From Pseudomonadota bacterium (GTDB taxonomy: Bacteria > Pseudomonadota > Gammaproteobacteria > Burkholderiales > Rhodocyclaceae), in assembly GCA_018261905.1 (NCBI GenBank), contig JAGTRU010000005.1, positions 1-64,000 of the forward strand: a stretch of DNA of 64,000 bases, in the 5' to 3' direction. Below the pieces are notes generated by a model that had not been told where the DNA came from, ran no database searches, and saw only the letters and a list, made by a program, of their open reading frames with translations. Below, in pieces: positions 42,755 through 51,415 of this stretch. Positions within the stretch are counted from its first letter, which is position 1; each line of letters begins with the position of its first letter. The position numbers and the translations under genes were made by a program.

Positions 42755-44203
42755 ATGGCCACCGAAAGTATGCAGCTCGAAGCCCTGATCAGTCGCGAAT
42801 ACCAGCACGGCTTTTCTACCACCCTGGAAACGGATAGCGTTCCGATCGGTTTGAGCGAGGGTGTCATTCGACTGATTTCAGCCAAGAAGGAAGAGCCGGA
42901 GTTCATGCTCGAATGGCGGCTGCAAGCCTATCGCCATTGGCTGACGATGAGCGAGCCCGAGTGGTCCACCGTTCATCACCCGGCCATCGACTACCAGGCG
43001 ATCAGCTATTACTCGGCGCCCAAGGCGCGGCGCGACGGGCCGTCCTCGCTGGCCGACGTCGATCCCGAACTGTTGCGGACCTACGAGAAACTCGGCGTGC
43101 CGCTCGAAGAGCGGGAAATCCTGTCCGGTGTCGCGGTCGATGCGGTATTCGACAGTATTTCGGTGGCCACCACCTTCAAGGAAAAACTCGGCGAACTGGG
43201 CATCATTTTCTGCTCATTCTCCGAAGCCGTCCGCGAACAACCAGAACTGCTCAAGCACTACCTCGGTTCGGTCGTGCCCTATACCGACAACTATTTCGCC
43301 AGCCTCAATTCGGCGGTCTTTTCTGATGGCTCCTTCTGCTACATCCCGCCCGGCGTGCACTGCCCGATGGAGTTGTCGACCTATTTCCGGATCAATGCCA
43401 TCAACACCGGCCAGTTCGAGCGCACCTTGATCATTGCCGACCGCGACAGCTACGTCAGCTACCTCGAAGGCTGCACGGCGCCGATGCGCGACGAGAACCA
43501 GTTGCACGCCGCGGTGGTCGAACTGATTGCCCTGGACAACGCCCAGATCCGCTACGCCACGGTGCAGAACTGGTATCCCGGCGACAAGGAGGGCAAGGGC
43601 GGCATCTACAATTTCGTCACCAAGCGCGGCGAATGCCGGGGCGATAACTCGAAGATTTCCTGGACCCAGGTCGAGACCGGCTCGGCCATTACCTGGAAGT
43701 ATCCGAGCGTCATTCTCAAGGGCGACAATTCCCAGGGCGAATTTCACTCGGTGGCCCTGACCAATCATTACCAGCAGGCCGACACCGGCACCAAAATGAT
43801 CCATCTGGGGAAGAATACGCGCAGCAATATCGTCGCCAAGGGCATCTCGGCCGGCCACGGCCACAATGCCTACCGCGGCCTGGTCAAGATGGCCAAAAGC
43901 GCGGTCGGCGCCCGCAATTACAGCCAGTGCGATTCGCTGCTGCTGGGCGATAAATGCGCTGCCCATACCTTTCCCTATATCGAGGTCAAGCATCCCTCGG
44001 CCCGCGTCGAGCACGAGGCCACCACCTCGCGCATCGGCCAGGAACAGTTGTTCTACTGCCAGAGCCGTGGCCTGTCGGCGGAAGACGCGGTGTCGATCAT
44101 CGTCAATGGCTTCTGCAAGGAAGTGTTCCAGGAACTGCCCATGGAATTTGCCGTCGAAGCGCAGAAGCTGCTCGGCGTCAGCCTGGAAGGCAGCATCGGC
44201 TAA
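42755..44203 (+). CDS. sufB: SUF iron-sulfur scaffold subunit SufB
   Basis: A 482-residue cytosolic protein. It forms the SufBC2D scaffold on which Fe-S clusters are assembled. The beta-helix core holds [19 protein letters not shown], with [20 protein letters not shown] and the C-terminal [22 protein letters not shown] typical of SufB. No intein is present. It follows a GGAGG site and heads a seven-gene operon. Confidence 0.95.
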   Translation: MATESMQLEALISREYQHGFSTTLETDSVPIGLSEGVIRLISAKKEEPEFMLEWRLQAYRHWLTMSEPEWSTVHHPAIDYQAISYYSAPKARRDGPSSLADVDPELLRTYEKLGVPLEEREILSGVAVDAVFDSISVATTFKEKLGELGIIFCSFSEAVREQPELLKHYLGSVVPYTDNYFASLNSAVFSDGSFCYIPPGVHCPMELSTYFRINAINTGQFERTLIIADRDSYVSYLEGCTAPMRDENQLHAAVVELIALDNAQIRYATVQNWYPGDKEGKGGIYNFVTKRGECRGDNSKISWTQVETGSAITWKYPSVILKGDNSQGEFHSVALTNHYQQADTGTKMIHLGKNTRSNIVAKGISAGHGHNAYRGLVKMAKSAVGARNYSQCDSLLLGDKCAAHTFPYIEVKHPSARVEHEATTSRIGQEQLFYCQSRGLSAEDAVSIIVNGFCKEVFQELPMEFAVEAQKLLGVSLEGSIG

Positions 44204-44216
44204 GGAGATCGGCAAC

Positions 44217-44987
44217 ATGCTCGACATCCGCAATCTGCAGGTCAGCGTCGATGGCAAAGCCATCCTCAAGGGGATCGACTTGCAGGTCAAGGCCGGCGAA
44301 GTGCATGCCATCATGGGGCCGAACGGCTCCGGCAAGAGTACGCTGGTCCAGCTCCTGGCCGGTCGCGAGGGCTACGCGGCGAGGGCCGACGCCGTCCTCT
44401 ACCAGGGCGCCGAACTGCTCGGGATGGCGGCCGAGGAAAGGGCGCGGCAAGGGATATTCCTGGCCTTTCAGTACCCGGTCGAAATTCCCGGCGTCGCCAA
44501 TGTCTATTTTCTCAAGGCGGCCTGCAATGCCATCCGCCGTCACCGCAACTTGCCGGAACTCGATGCCATCGATTTCCTGGCCCTGATCCGCAGCCGGCTC
44601 AAATTGCTCGGCATGGATGAAAGTCTGCTCTATCGTCCGGTCAATGCGGGCTTTTCCGGCGGTGAAAAGAAACGCAACGAGATCCTCCAGATGGCGGTCC
44701 TCGAACCGACCCTGGCCCTGCTCGACGAGAGCGATTCCGGTCTCGACATCGATGCCCTGAAAGTCGTCGCCGGCGGCATCAACGCCTTGCGCAGCCCGCA
44801 GCGGGCGATCGTTCTGGTCACCCATTACCAGCGCTTGCTCGACTACGTCGTGCCGGACCGGGTGCATGTCCTGGCCGATGGCCGGATCGCCCGTTCCGGC
44901 GATCGGCAACTGGCGATCGAGCTGGAACGTACCGGTTACGCCGATACGCCGGCTGGACACCCCGCGCCGCCAGCGAGCCGAGCATGA
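44217..44987 (+). CDS. sufC: SUF ATPase SufC
   Basis: A 256-residue ABC-type ATPase that powers the SufBC2D scaffold. Walker A GPNGSGKST (about 34-42), the signature FSGGEKKRNE and Walker B LALLDESDSGLD are intact; the aspartate-glutamate-serine after Walker B is typical of SufC. ATG 44217 follows a TAAGGAG site. It overlaps sufD by 4 bp. Confidence 0.95.
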   Translation: MLDIRNLQVSVDGKAILKGIDLQVKAGEVHAIMGPNGSGKSTLVQLLAGREGYAARADAVLYQGAELLGMAAEERARQGIFLAFQYPVEIPGVANVYFLKAACNAIRRHRNLPELDAIDFLALIRSRLKLLGMDESLLYRPVNAGFSGGEKKRNEILQMAVLEPTLALLDESDSGLDIDALKVVAGGINALRSPQRAIVLVTHYQRLLDYVVPDRVHVLADGRIARSGDRQLAIELERTGYADTPAGHPAPPASRA

Positions 44988-46297
44988 ATACCCCGCAAGC
45001 CAGTTCCGCCAGCTACTACGCCGCGGCCTACCAGCGCCTTTCGCCACTCTTGCCGGGCGGCGGGCTGGGCTGGTTGACTCAGGCCCGCCGCGCGGCATTG
45101 GCGCGCTTCGCCCGGCATGGCTTTCCGACCCAGCGCGACGAGGACTGGAAATACACCAGCCTTGCCGCCATCGCAGCCGCCCGTTATGACCTGTGGCCGG
45201 CGGCCTGCGTCGATCCGTTGGCCGGGGTGGTCAGCCAACGGGCGCTGGCCGGCGCGCATCTGCTGGTTTTCGTCAATGGCCGGCTGCACCCCGGCCTGTC
45301 GCGGCCGGGCGATCTGCCGCCCGGGGTGCGGCTGAACTCGCTGGCCTATTGCCTTGAAGAACAGCCGGCCAGCGTCGATCCGTTGCTGCTCCTCGGCGCT
45401 GCCGCGGCCGCCTTTGCCGATCTCAACCTGGCCTTCATGGCCGATGGCGCCTATCTCCACCTGGCGGCGGATTGCCACCTGGCGGCACCGATCCAGTTGC
45501 TCTTCATCGCCAGCCAAGCCAATCTCGCCATCCAGCAGCGTAACGTTCTGTGGGCGGCGGCCGGCAGTTCGGCCTGCATCATCGAACAGCATGTTGCTCT
45601 CGGCGAGGGCAGCTATTTGACCAATGCCTTGAGCAACGTCGTTCTCGAAGCCGGGGCCAGCATCGAACATTATTTGCTGCAGCAGGAGAGCCCGGCGGCC
45701 AGCCATATCGCCACCATCGATGTCCGGCAGCAGGCAAACAGCAGCTATTCCTCCGCCTCCTTCGCCTTCGGAGCACACTTGGCCCGCACTGGCATCACCG
45801 TCGCCCTGCAGGGCGAGGCGGCCCGTTGCAGCCTGGACGGCCTGTATCTGACGGCGGGGCGGCAGCATGTCGATCACCACACCTGCATCGACCACCGGCA
45901 AGCGGGCGGCACCAGCCGGCAACTGTATAAAGGCGTCTTGAGCGGCGCCTCGCGCGCCGTCTTCAACGGCCGGGTCGTCGTCCATCCCGATGCCCAGCGC
46001 AGCGATGCCGAGCAGTCCAACCGCAACCTGCTGCTCTCCGACAAGGCCGAAATCGACACCAAGCCGCAACTGGAAATCTGGGCCGACGACGTCAAGTGCA
46101 GCCACGCCGCGACGGTCGCCCAACTCGACGAAGAACAGGTCTTCTATCTGCGCTCCCGCGGTATCGAGCAAGCCAAGGCCCGCACCATGCTGAGCCGCGC
46201 CTTTGCCCGCGAAATGATCGACCGGGTGGCCTGCTCGCCCTTGCAGGAAGCGCTCGACGAAGCCCTGCGGGAAAAACTGCGGGTGATGTCATGCTGA
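44984..46297 (+). CDS. sufD: SUF scaffold subunit SufD
   Basis: A 437-residue partner of SufB. PTQRDEDWKYTSLAAI near the N terminus and the C-terminal core (KCSHAATVAQLDEEQVFYLRSRGI) are the SufD hallmarks, including the histidine that contacts iron. It is coupled to sufC and sufS by short overlaps (4 and 7 bp). Confidence 0.93.
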   Translation: MNTPQASSASYYAAAYQRLSPLLPGGGLGWLTQARRAALARFARHGFPTQRDEDWKYTSLAAIAAARYDLWPAACVDPLAGVVSQRALAGAHLLVFVNGRLHPGLSRPGDLPPGVRLNSLAYCLEEQPASVDPLLLLGAAAAAFADLNLAFMADGAYLHLAADCHLAAPIQLLFIASQANLAIQQRNVLWAAAGSSACIIEQHVALGEGSYLTNALSNVVLEAGASIEHYLLQQESPAASHIATIDVRQQANSSYSSASFAFGAHLARTGITVALQGEAARCSLDGLYLTAGRQHVDHHTCIDHRQAGGTSRQLYKGVLSGASRAVFNGRVVVHPDAQRSDAEQSNRNLLLSDKAEIDTKPQLEIWADDVKCSHAATVAQLDEEQVFYLRSRGIEQAKARTMLSRAFAREMIDRVACSPLQEALDEALREKLRVMSC

Positions 46298-47541
46298 GCA
46301 CGGCCAATGAGATGAAGTCGCTGCAGGCGCTCGACGTCGCTAGCCGGCGGGCCGATTTTCCCATCCTCCAGCGCCTGGTGAACGGCCAGCCCCTGGTCTA
46401 TCTCGATAATGCCGCGACCAGCCAGAAGCCGCTGGTGGTGATCGAGGCCGAACGCCACTATTACGCCCACTACAACGCCAATATCCATCGTGGCGTACAC
46501 CGCCTGAGCCAGGAGGCGACCGATGCCTACGAGGCGGCGCGCGACCAGGTGCGCGATTTGCTCCATGCCGCCCAGCGCGAGGAAATCGTCTTCACCCGTG
46601 GCACCACGGAAGCGATCAACCTGGTGGCCAGCAGCTACGGCCAGACTCTGCAGGCCGGCGACGAAATCCTCATCAGCGAGATGGAGCACCACTCCAATAT
46701 CGTTCCCTGGCAACTGCTGGCCCAGCGCAGCGGTGCCATCCTGCGCGTCGCCCCGATCGACGACGCCGGCCAACTGCGTGTCCCGCGCTTCGCCAGCCTG
46801 CTCAATCGGCGGACCAGGCTGGTTGCCGTCACTCATATGTCGAACGCGCTGGGCAGCATCAATCCGCTCCATACCCTGATCGAACTGGCGCATGGCGTCG
46901 GCGCCGTGGTCCTGATCGATGGCGCGCAGGCCATTGCCCACCTGCCGGTCGACGTGACAGCGCTCGACTGCGATTTCTATGCCTTCTCCGGCCACAAACT
47001 CTACGGCCCGACCGGCACCGGCGTTCTCTACGGCCGCCGCGCCCTGCTCGACGCCATGCCCCCCTACCAGGGCGGCGGCGACATGATCCGCCAGGTCAGC
47101 TTTGCCGGCTCGACCTGGAACGATCTGCCTTACAAGTTCGAAGCCGGCACGCCGAATATCGCCGGCGGCATCGGCCTCGGCGCCGCCGTCGCCTATGTCC
47201 GCCACATCGGTCTGCCCGCCATCGCCGCCCACGAAGCCGGCCTGCTCGCCTACGCCACGACCCGGGCCAAGACCTGCCCCGGCCTCCGGCTGGTCGGCAC
47301 GGCGCAGCACAAGGGCGCCATCCTGTCCTTCACGGTGGACGGCATCCATCCCCACGATGTCGGCACCATCCTCGACGCCCAGGGCATTGCGGTGCGCACC
47401 GGCCACCATTGCGCCATGCCGGTCATGGAACGGTTCGCCATTCCGGCCACGGTGCGTGCCTCCTTCGCCCTCTACAACACCCGCCCCGAAGTCGATGCCC
47501 TGTTCGACGGCCTGGCCCGGGTCCGCGAGGTATTCGCATGA
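46291..47541 (+). CDS. sufS: SUF cysteine desulfurase SufS
   Basis: A 416-residue PLP enzyme that takes sulfur from cysteine. The PLP lysine is K236 in SGHKLYGP, and the persulfide cysteine is C374 in RTGHHCAMP. The short cysteine loop marks a group II (SufS-type) enzyme, which needs a sulfur acceptor such as SufE or SufU. SufU is encoded next and overlaps it by 4 bp. Confidence 0.95.
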   Translation: MLSTANEMKSLQALDVASRRADFPILQRLVNGQPLVYLDNAATSQKPLVVIEAERHYYAHYNANIHRGVHRLSQEATDAYEAARDQVRDLLHAAQREEIVFTRGTTEAINLVASSYGQTLQAGDEILISEMEHHSNIVPWQLLAQRSGAILRVAPIDDAGQLRVPRFASLLNRRTRLVAVTHMSNALGSINPLHTLIELAHGVGAVVLIDGAQAIAHLPVDVTALDCDFYAFSGHKLYGPTGTGVLYGRRALLDAMPPYQGGGDMIRQVSFAGSTWNDLPYKFEAGTPNIAGGIGLGAAVAYVRHIGLPAIAAHEAGLLAYATTRAKTCPGLRLVGTAQHKGAILSFTVDGIHPHDVGTILDAQGIAVRTGHHCAMPVMERFAIPATVRASFALYNTRPEVDALFDGLARVREVFA

Positions 47542-47987
47542 TCGCCGAACTGCGCAATCTCTATCAGGAAGTCATCGTCGACCACAGTCGGCGGCCGCGC
47601 AATTTCGGTCCCTTGCCCGCCGCCAATCGCCAGGCCGAAGGATTCAATCCGCTTTGCGGCGACCGCCTGAACCTGCATCTGCAGGTCGTCGGCGAGATCA
47701 TCCGGGAAGCCCGCTTCGAAGGCGTCGGCTGTGCCATTTCGACGGCGTCGGCCTCGCTGCTGACCGAGGCCCTGAAAAATTGCCGGGTGGCCGATGCCGA
47801 AGCGCTGTTCGCCAGTTTTCACGCCATGCTGACCGGTGAGCACCAGGCCAGCGACGCCCCGCTGGGAAAACTCGAAGTCCTGGCCGGGGTGCGCGAATTT
47901 CCCGGTCGCATCAAGTGCGCCATGCTCGCCTGGCATACCTTGCGCGCCGCCCTGCAGCAAGCCGAGCAGCCGGTCAGTACGGAGTAA
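47538..47987 (+). CDS. sufU: SufU-type sulfur acceptor
   Basis: A 149-residue SufU/IscU-fold protein. LCGDRL, VGCAIST and IKCAML provide the three cysteines and the aspartate that bind zinc and accept sulfur from SufS. The insertion between the second and third motif is that of SufU rather than IscU. It replaces SufE in this operon, which contains no SufE. Confidence 0.88.
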   Translation: MIAELRNLYQEVIVDHSRRPRNFGPLPAANRQAEGFNPLCGDRLNLHLQVVGEIIREARFEGVGCAISTASASLLTEALKNCRVADAEALFASFHAMLTGEHQASDAPLGKLEVLAGVREFPGRIKCAMLAWHTLRAALQQAEQPVSTE

Positions 47988-47991
47988 TGCC

Positions 47992-48330
47992 ATGGACTCG
48001 CCGCACCAATTAGCCGACCCGCGCAAGGCCATGGAAACGGCTGTCATCGCCGTCCTGCGCACCATCTACGACCCGGAAATCCCGGTCAATATCTACGATC
48101 TCGGGCTGATCTACGGGCTGCAAGTCGATCCGGCCAGCGGCCAGGTCGATATCCGGATGACCCTGACCGCTCCCGGCTGCCCGGTCGCCCATACCTTTCC
48201 CGGCAAGGTGGCCGAAACGGTCGGCCAGCTCGCCGATGTCCAGGTCGTCGAAGTCGAACTGGTGTGGCAGCCCGCCTGGTCTAAGCAGATGATGAGCGAG
48301 GCGGCTCGCCTTGAACTGGGTCTGGTTTAG
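47992..48330 (+). CDS. sufT: SufT/MIP18-family iron-sulfur carrier
   Basis: A 112-residue MIP18/DUF59 protein. DPEIPVNIYDLGLIYG is the family signature, and the cysteine in LTAPGCPVAH is the reactive residue. Homologues include SufT and PaaD; its place in the suf operon, directly behind sufU, argues for SufT. It would help to mature Fe-S proteins. Confidence 0.88.
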   Translation: MDSPHQLADPRKAMETAVIAVLRTIYDPEIPVNIYDLGLIYGLQVDPASGQVDIRMTLTAPGCPVAHTFPGKVAETVGQLADVQVVEVELVWQPAWSKQMMSEAARLELGLV

Positions 48331-48346
48331 ACGGGGAGACGCGGCG

Positions 48347-48667
48347 ATGAGCGAGTGGAACGATGTGGCGGCGGCCGACGAATTGCCGCCCGGTGCCTGC
48401 CGACGCCTGCGGGTGGACGGCGTGGCGATTGCCGTCTTTAACGTCGATGGCCGCTACTACGCCATCGAGGACCGCTGCAGTCACGAGGACGAAACCCTTT
48501 CCAACGGCCCGCGCCAGGGGCTGGAAATTACCTGTCCGCGCCATGCCGCCCGTTTTTCGCTGCTCACCGGCGAAGCCCTGTCGCCACCGGCCTACGAGCC
48601 GATCGCCATCTTTCCGCTACGCCTGGAGAACGGGCGGCTGCAGGTGCGCGACGATCGTTTCGACTAG
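48347..48667 (+). CDS. Rieske-type [2Fe-2S] ferredoxin
   Basis: A 106-residue Rieske protein. The ligand motifs are C-x-H in DRCSHED and C-x2-H in ITCPRHAARF, both complete. It resembles the ferredoxin components of non-haem iron dioxygenases. At the end of a suf operon, as in actinobacteria, it may serve as an electron donor or client. Start at ATG 48347 behind GGGGAG. Confidence 0.88.
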   Translation: MSEWNDVAAADELPPGACRRLRVDGVAIAVFNVDGRYYAIEDRCSHEDETLSNGPRQGLEITCPRHAARFSLLTGEALSPPAYEPIAIFPLRLENGRLQVRDDRFD

Positions 48668-48691
48668 CCGCGCGGCGCCTGCCGGCCCGCC

Positions 48692-48949
48692 TCAGCCGCC
48701 ACTCAGGGCCTGGACGATGAGCAGTTCGGTCGCGGCCCGGAGCGGCTGGCCCAGCGACCTGAGCTGAGTGCCGTCGACAAAAAAACGGATGTGCGGACGA
48801 ATCCGCCCCTGCTCGTCGATCATCCGAAAGCGGATGCCCGGATAGCGCCGCTCGAGATCGGCCAGCACCGCCGCCAGCGTCTCGCCCGTGGCGTCGACTC
48901 GGCTGTCCGTGGTGTACGAGCGCAGGGCGCTGGGGATCAGGACTTTCAC
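48692..48949 (-). CDS. MoaD/ThiS-family ubiquitin-like protein
   Basis: An 85-residue beta-grasp protein beginning with GTG and ending in a glycine-glycine dipeptide (ALSGG), the site that carries sulfur or forms a conjugate in MoaD and ThiS. No moa, thi or E1-like gene is in the window. It follows the BNR-repeat gene after 13 bp and they form a two-gene unit facing the SUF operon. Confidence 0.8.
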   Translation of the reverse strand: MKVLIPSALRSYTTDSRVDATGETLAAVLADLERRYPGIRFRMIDEQGRIRPHIRFFVDGTQLRSLGQPLRAATELLIVQALSGG

Positions 48950-48962
48950 GGCGCGGGCTCGG

Positions 48963-50132
48963 TTAATCGAGTTCGGCGGCTTCGACGGCGTAGATTTCCG
49001 GCAGGTGCGCTGCCAGGCATTGCCAATTCCGGCCCTCGTCGCGGCTCTGCCAGAGTTCGCCGCTGGTCGTGCCGAAATAGAGCCCGACCGGGTCGTGGCT
49101 GTCCGCCGTCATCGCCTGGCGCTTGACCGTCCACCAGGCCTGCTCGCCGGGCAGGCCGGCCGCCAGACGGTGCCAGGTGGCGCCGCCATCGTGCGTCGTA
49201 TAGACAGCCGGCTTGCCGTCCGGGCTGGTGCGCGGCCAGACGCTGCTGCCATCCATCGGAAACACCCAGACGGTGTCGGCATCGCGCGGATGCACCACGA
49301 TCGGAAAGCCGATGTCGCCGATCGCCGCCGGCAGGCTGTGGCCGATGCGTTGCCAACGGTCGTCCGGTTTGTCGAGACGGTAGATGCCGCAGTGGTTCTG
49401 CTGATAGAGGCGATCCGGCCGGCTCGGGCAGAGGCGCAGACAATGCGGATCGTGAAACGTCGGGTCGTTCGGCTCGAAACCTTCGACCACTTGCAGCCCC
49501 TCGAGCAGCGGAGTGAAGCTCAGCCCGCCGTCGGCCGACTCATGCACGCCGCCGCCCGACATCGCCAGGTACATATGGGCGGCATCGCGCGGATCGACGA
49601 TGATCGAATGCAGCTTGGGTCCGTCCGGCGTGCCGTCCTGCACCGAACCCATCCATTTGCGGTATTGCGCATCGTCGTTGAGGCCGGAGTAGGGGGCCCA
49701 ACTGAGGCCGCTGTCCTCGGAACGGAACAGTCCTTGCGGCGAGGTGCCGGCAAACCAGACGCCGGGCTGGTCGGCATGGCCGGCCGTCAGCCAGAAGGTG
49801 TGATCGACGCTACGCCCGAAACCACCGTCGGTGGCCGGGGCGAAGGCGGGCGGTCGGGCGGCTTCCTGCCAGTGCCGGCCGAAGTCGGTCGAGCGGAAGA
49901 TGGTCGGTCCGAGATGCCCGGTTTTCGCCGCCGCCAGCAAGGTCCGGCCATCGCGCCGGTCGAGCTGGAGATGATTGACGATATGGCCAAGAAAATGCGG
50001 CCCGTCGGTTTGCCAGGTCCGGCGCTCCTGGTCGCCGTAATAGAGCCAGGCGCCTTTGCGGGTGGCCACCAGCAGCAAGGTCTGGCCGGTGGCCGGGCCT
50101 GCTCCGGCCTGCTTTTCGATAGGAAGTGTCAT
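48963..50132 (-). CDS. BNR-repeat beta-propeller protein
   Basis: A 389-residue soluble protein. Repeated Asp-box motifs (STDFGRHW, SEDSGLSW, SADGGLSF, THDGGATW, SRDEGRNW) indicate a beta-propeller related to sialidase and sortilin folds. Sialidase catalytic residues are not apparent, and there is no signal peptide. It is usually annotated as exo-alpha-sialidase or glycosyl hydrolase, which I doubt. It is paired with the MoaD/ThiS-like gene; the function is unknown. Confidence 0.8.
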   Translation of the reverse strand: MTLPIEKQAGAGPATGQTLLLVATRKGAWLYYGDQERRTWQTDGPHFLGHIVNHLQLDRRDGRTLLAAAKTGHLGPTIFRSTDFGRHWQEAARPPAFAPATDGGFGRSVDHTFWLTAGHADQPGVWFAGTSPQGLFRSEDSGLSWAPYSGLNDDAQYRKWMGSVQDGTPDGPKLHSIIVDPRDAAHMYLAMSGGGVHESADGGLSFTPLLEGLQVVEGFEPNDPTFHDPHCLRLCPSRPDRLYQQNHCGIYRLDKPDDRWQRIGHSLPAAIGDIGFPIVVHPRDADTVWVFPMDGSSVWPRTSPDGKPAVYTTHDGGATWHRLAAGLPGEQAWWTVKRQAMTADSHDPVGLYFGTTSGELWQSRDEGRNWQCLAAHLPEIYAVEAAELD

Positions 50133-50150
50133 GACTCTCTCCTGATCAAC

Positions 50151-50300
50151 CTAAAAACCTTACCGCAGCGGCGCAAAGGAGCAGAGAAAAACGTAAAAAC
50201 AGTGGCCTGCAATGTTTTGCGGTTCACCCAGAAGGGGGGCCGAATAATCCTGGCAAGCCTTCGTTTTACCTCTGCATCTCTGCGTCTCCGCGGTTCAATT
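50151..50300 (+). repeat. 150-bp intergenic repeat, copy B1
   Basis: Full-length copy in the orientation opposite to copy A. It starts TAAAAACCTTACCGCAGCGG, has the core GAATAATCCTGGCAAGCC and ends CTGCGTCTCCGCGGTTCAAT. Aligned with copy A it is similar along its whole length. It lies 18 bp from the start codon of the BNR gene, so the promoter of that gene must be inside or beyond it. Confidence 0.85.
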
Positions 50301-50330
50301 GGGTTTGCTAGGATCAATCCAGAAACTGCC

Positions 50331-50470
50331 ATTGAGCCGCGGCGGCGCGGTGAGAGCGGGGAAAACAGAGGCTTGCCGGGATCGTTCGGCCCCCCTGGCG
50401 GGGGCGAGAGGCGAGGCAAGTGCCGGTTTTCGCGATTTTCTCTGCTGCCCTGCGTCCAGGTTTCGCGGGA
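50331..50470 (-). repeat. 150-bp intergenic repeat, copy B2 (inverted relative to B1)
   Basis: A more diverged copy in the same orientation as copy A. It keeps ATTGAGCCGCGGCGGCGCGG, the core GGCTTGCCGGGATCGTTCGG and the far-end TCTGCTGCCCTGCG. B1 and B2 are separated by about 30 bp and form an inverted pair. Confidence 0.75.
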
Positions 50471-50724
50471 CAACCATCCTCAGCATTCCCCATCGGTCCC
50501 GGTGCGTTGGGCCTCGTGCCCGCTTCGTCGGCAGCGATGTCGCTCGCCACTGGGGGCGGGGGAATATGGTGCTTCGATCATTGGCCGGGCGCAAAGTTGC
50601 ATGCTCGGAATGGCGCCGTGGGGCGCCCCGGGTTTTGCCGGGGGCGCGTTGCGCCCCGGATCTAGCCGGCCGGTGGGCGCAGGGCGCTGGCCAGGGCGCT
50701 AAAGGCGCCGTCGGCGCCGCCGGC
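50471..50724. other. GC-rich gene-free spacer after the paaY gene
   Basis: About 254 bases between repeat B2 and the PaaY stop. A strong GC-rich hairpin (GCGCCCCGG, loop, CCGGGGGCGC with one bulged G) lies at 50623-50647 and a GGCGCC/GGCGCC stem with three T's at about 50702-50718 on the minus strand. Both could end the paaY transcript, but neither has a good T-run. Confidence 0.4.
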
Positions 50725-51342
50725 TCAACTTTCCCGGTTCTTCAGTTCGGCCAAGGGCACGACTTCCGGCATCTCGATGCGCTGGCGCTCGGCCTCGACG
50801 GCGGTCAGCGGTGCGCATTCAACCATCGTCGCCAGGCAGCGCCGGGTCAGTTCCTGATAGGTGCGCGTGCCGTCGGTTTTCCAGGCCATTTCCTGCTCGC
50901 TGAGCGGGCGCACGATTTTGGCCGGGACGCCGGCCGCCAGCATGCGCGCCGGAATTTCCTGGCCGGCCTTGACGAAAGCCGAGGCGGCGACGATGCTGGC
51001 TTCGCCAATCACGGCGTTATCCATGATCACGGCGTTCATGCCGACCAGCGCATTCTTGCCGATGCGGCAGCCGTGCAGCACGGCGCCGTGGCCGATGTGG
51101 CCGTTTTCTTCGACGACGGTGTCGGTGCCGGGAAAACCGTGCATGACGCAGGTGTCCTGCAGGTTGGCGCCGGCGGCCAGGATCAGCCGGCCGAAATCGC
51201 CGCGCAGGCTGGCGCAGGGGCCGACGTAGCAGCCCGGGCCGACGATCACATCGCCGATCAGCACGGCGCTCGGATGGACGTAGGCGGTGGGATCGACGAC
51301 CGGAACGATGCCGTCGATGGCATAGACGCGTAGTGGGGGCAT
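50725..51342 (-). CDS. paaY: PaaY-type gamma-carbonic-anhydrase-fold thioesterase
   Basis: A 205-residue left-handed beta-helix hexapeptide protein. [25 protein letters not shown] and the metal-binding histidines in THVMHG-like (CVMHGF) and [11 protein letters not shown] identify the gamma-carbonic-anhydrase group. The long C-terminal helix region (about 165-205) is that of PaaY, which hydrolyses CoA esters formed in error during phenylacetate breakdown. It is divergent from the IclR regulator gene. Confidence 0.85.
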   Translation of the reverse strand: MPPLRVYAIDGIVPVVDPTAYVHPSAVLIGDVIVGPGCYVGPCASLRGDFGRLILAAGANLQDTCVMHGFPGTDTVVEENGHIGHGAVLHGCRIGKNALVGMNAVIMDNAVIGEASIVAASAFVKAGQEIPARMLAAGVPAKIVRPLSEQEMAWKTDGTRTYQELTRRCLATMVECAPLTAVEAERQRIEMPEVVPLAELKNRES

Positions 51343-51415
51343 GGGCGGGCTCTTGGCGTTTGTTAGTTGTGCTGTATTATAGAATTTGTTTCGGATAATG
51401 GAATTTCTGGGGGCA

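Noticed and set aside
48963-50132. BNR protein as a true sialidase
   Set aside because: Asp-boxes are present but the arginine triad and nucleophile tyrosine region are not recognisable and there is no signal peptide.
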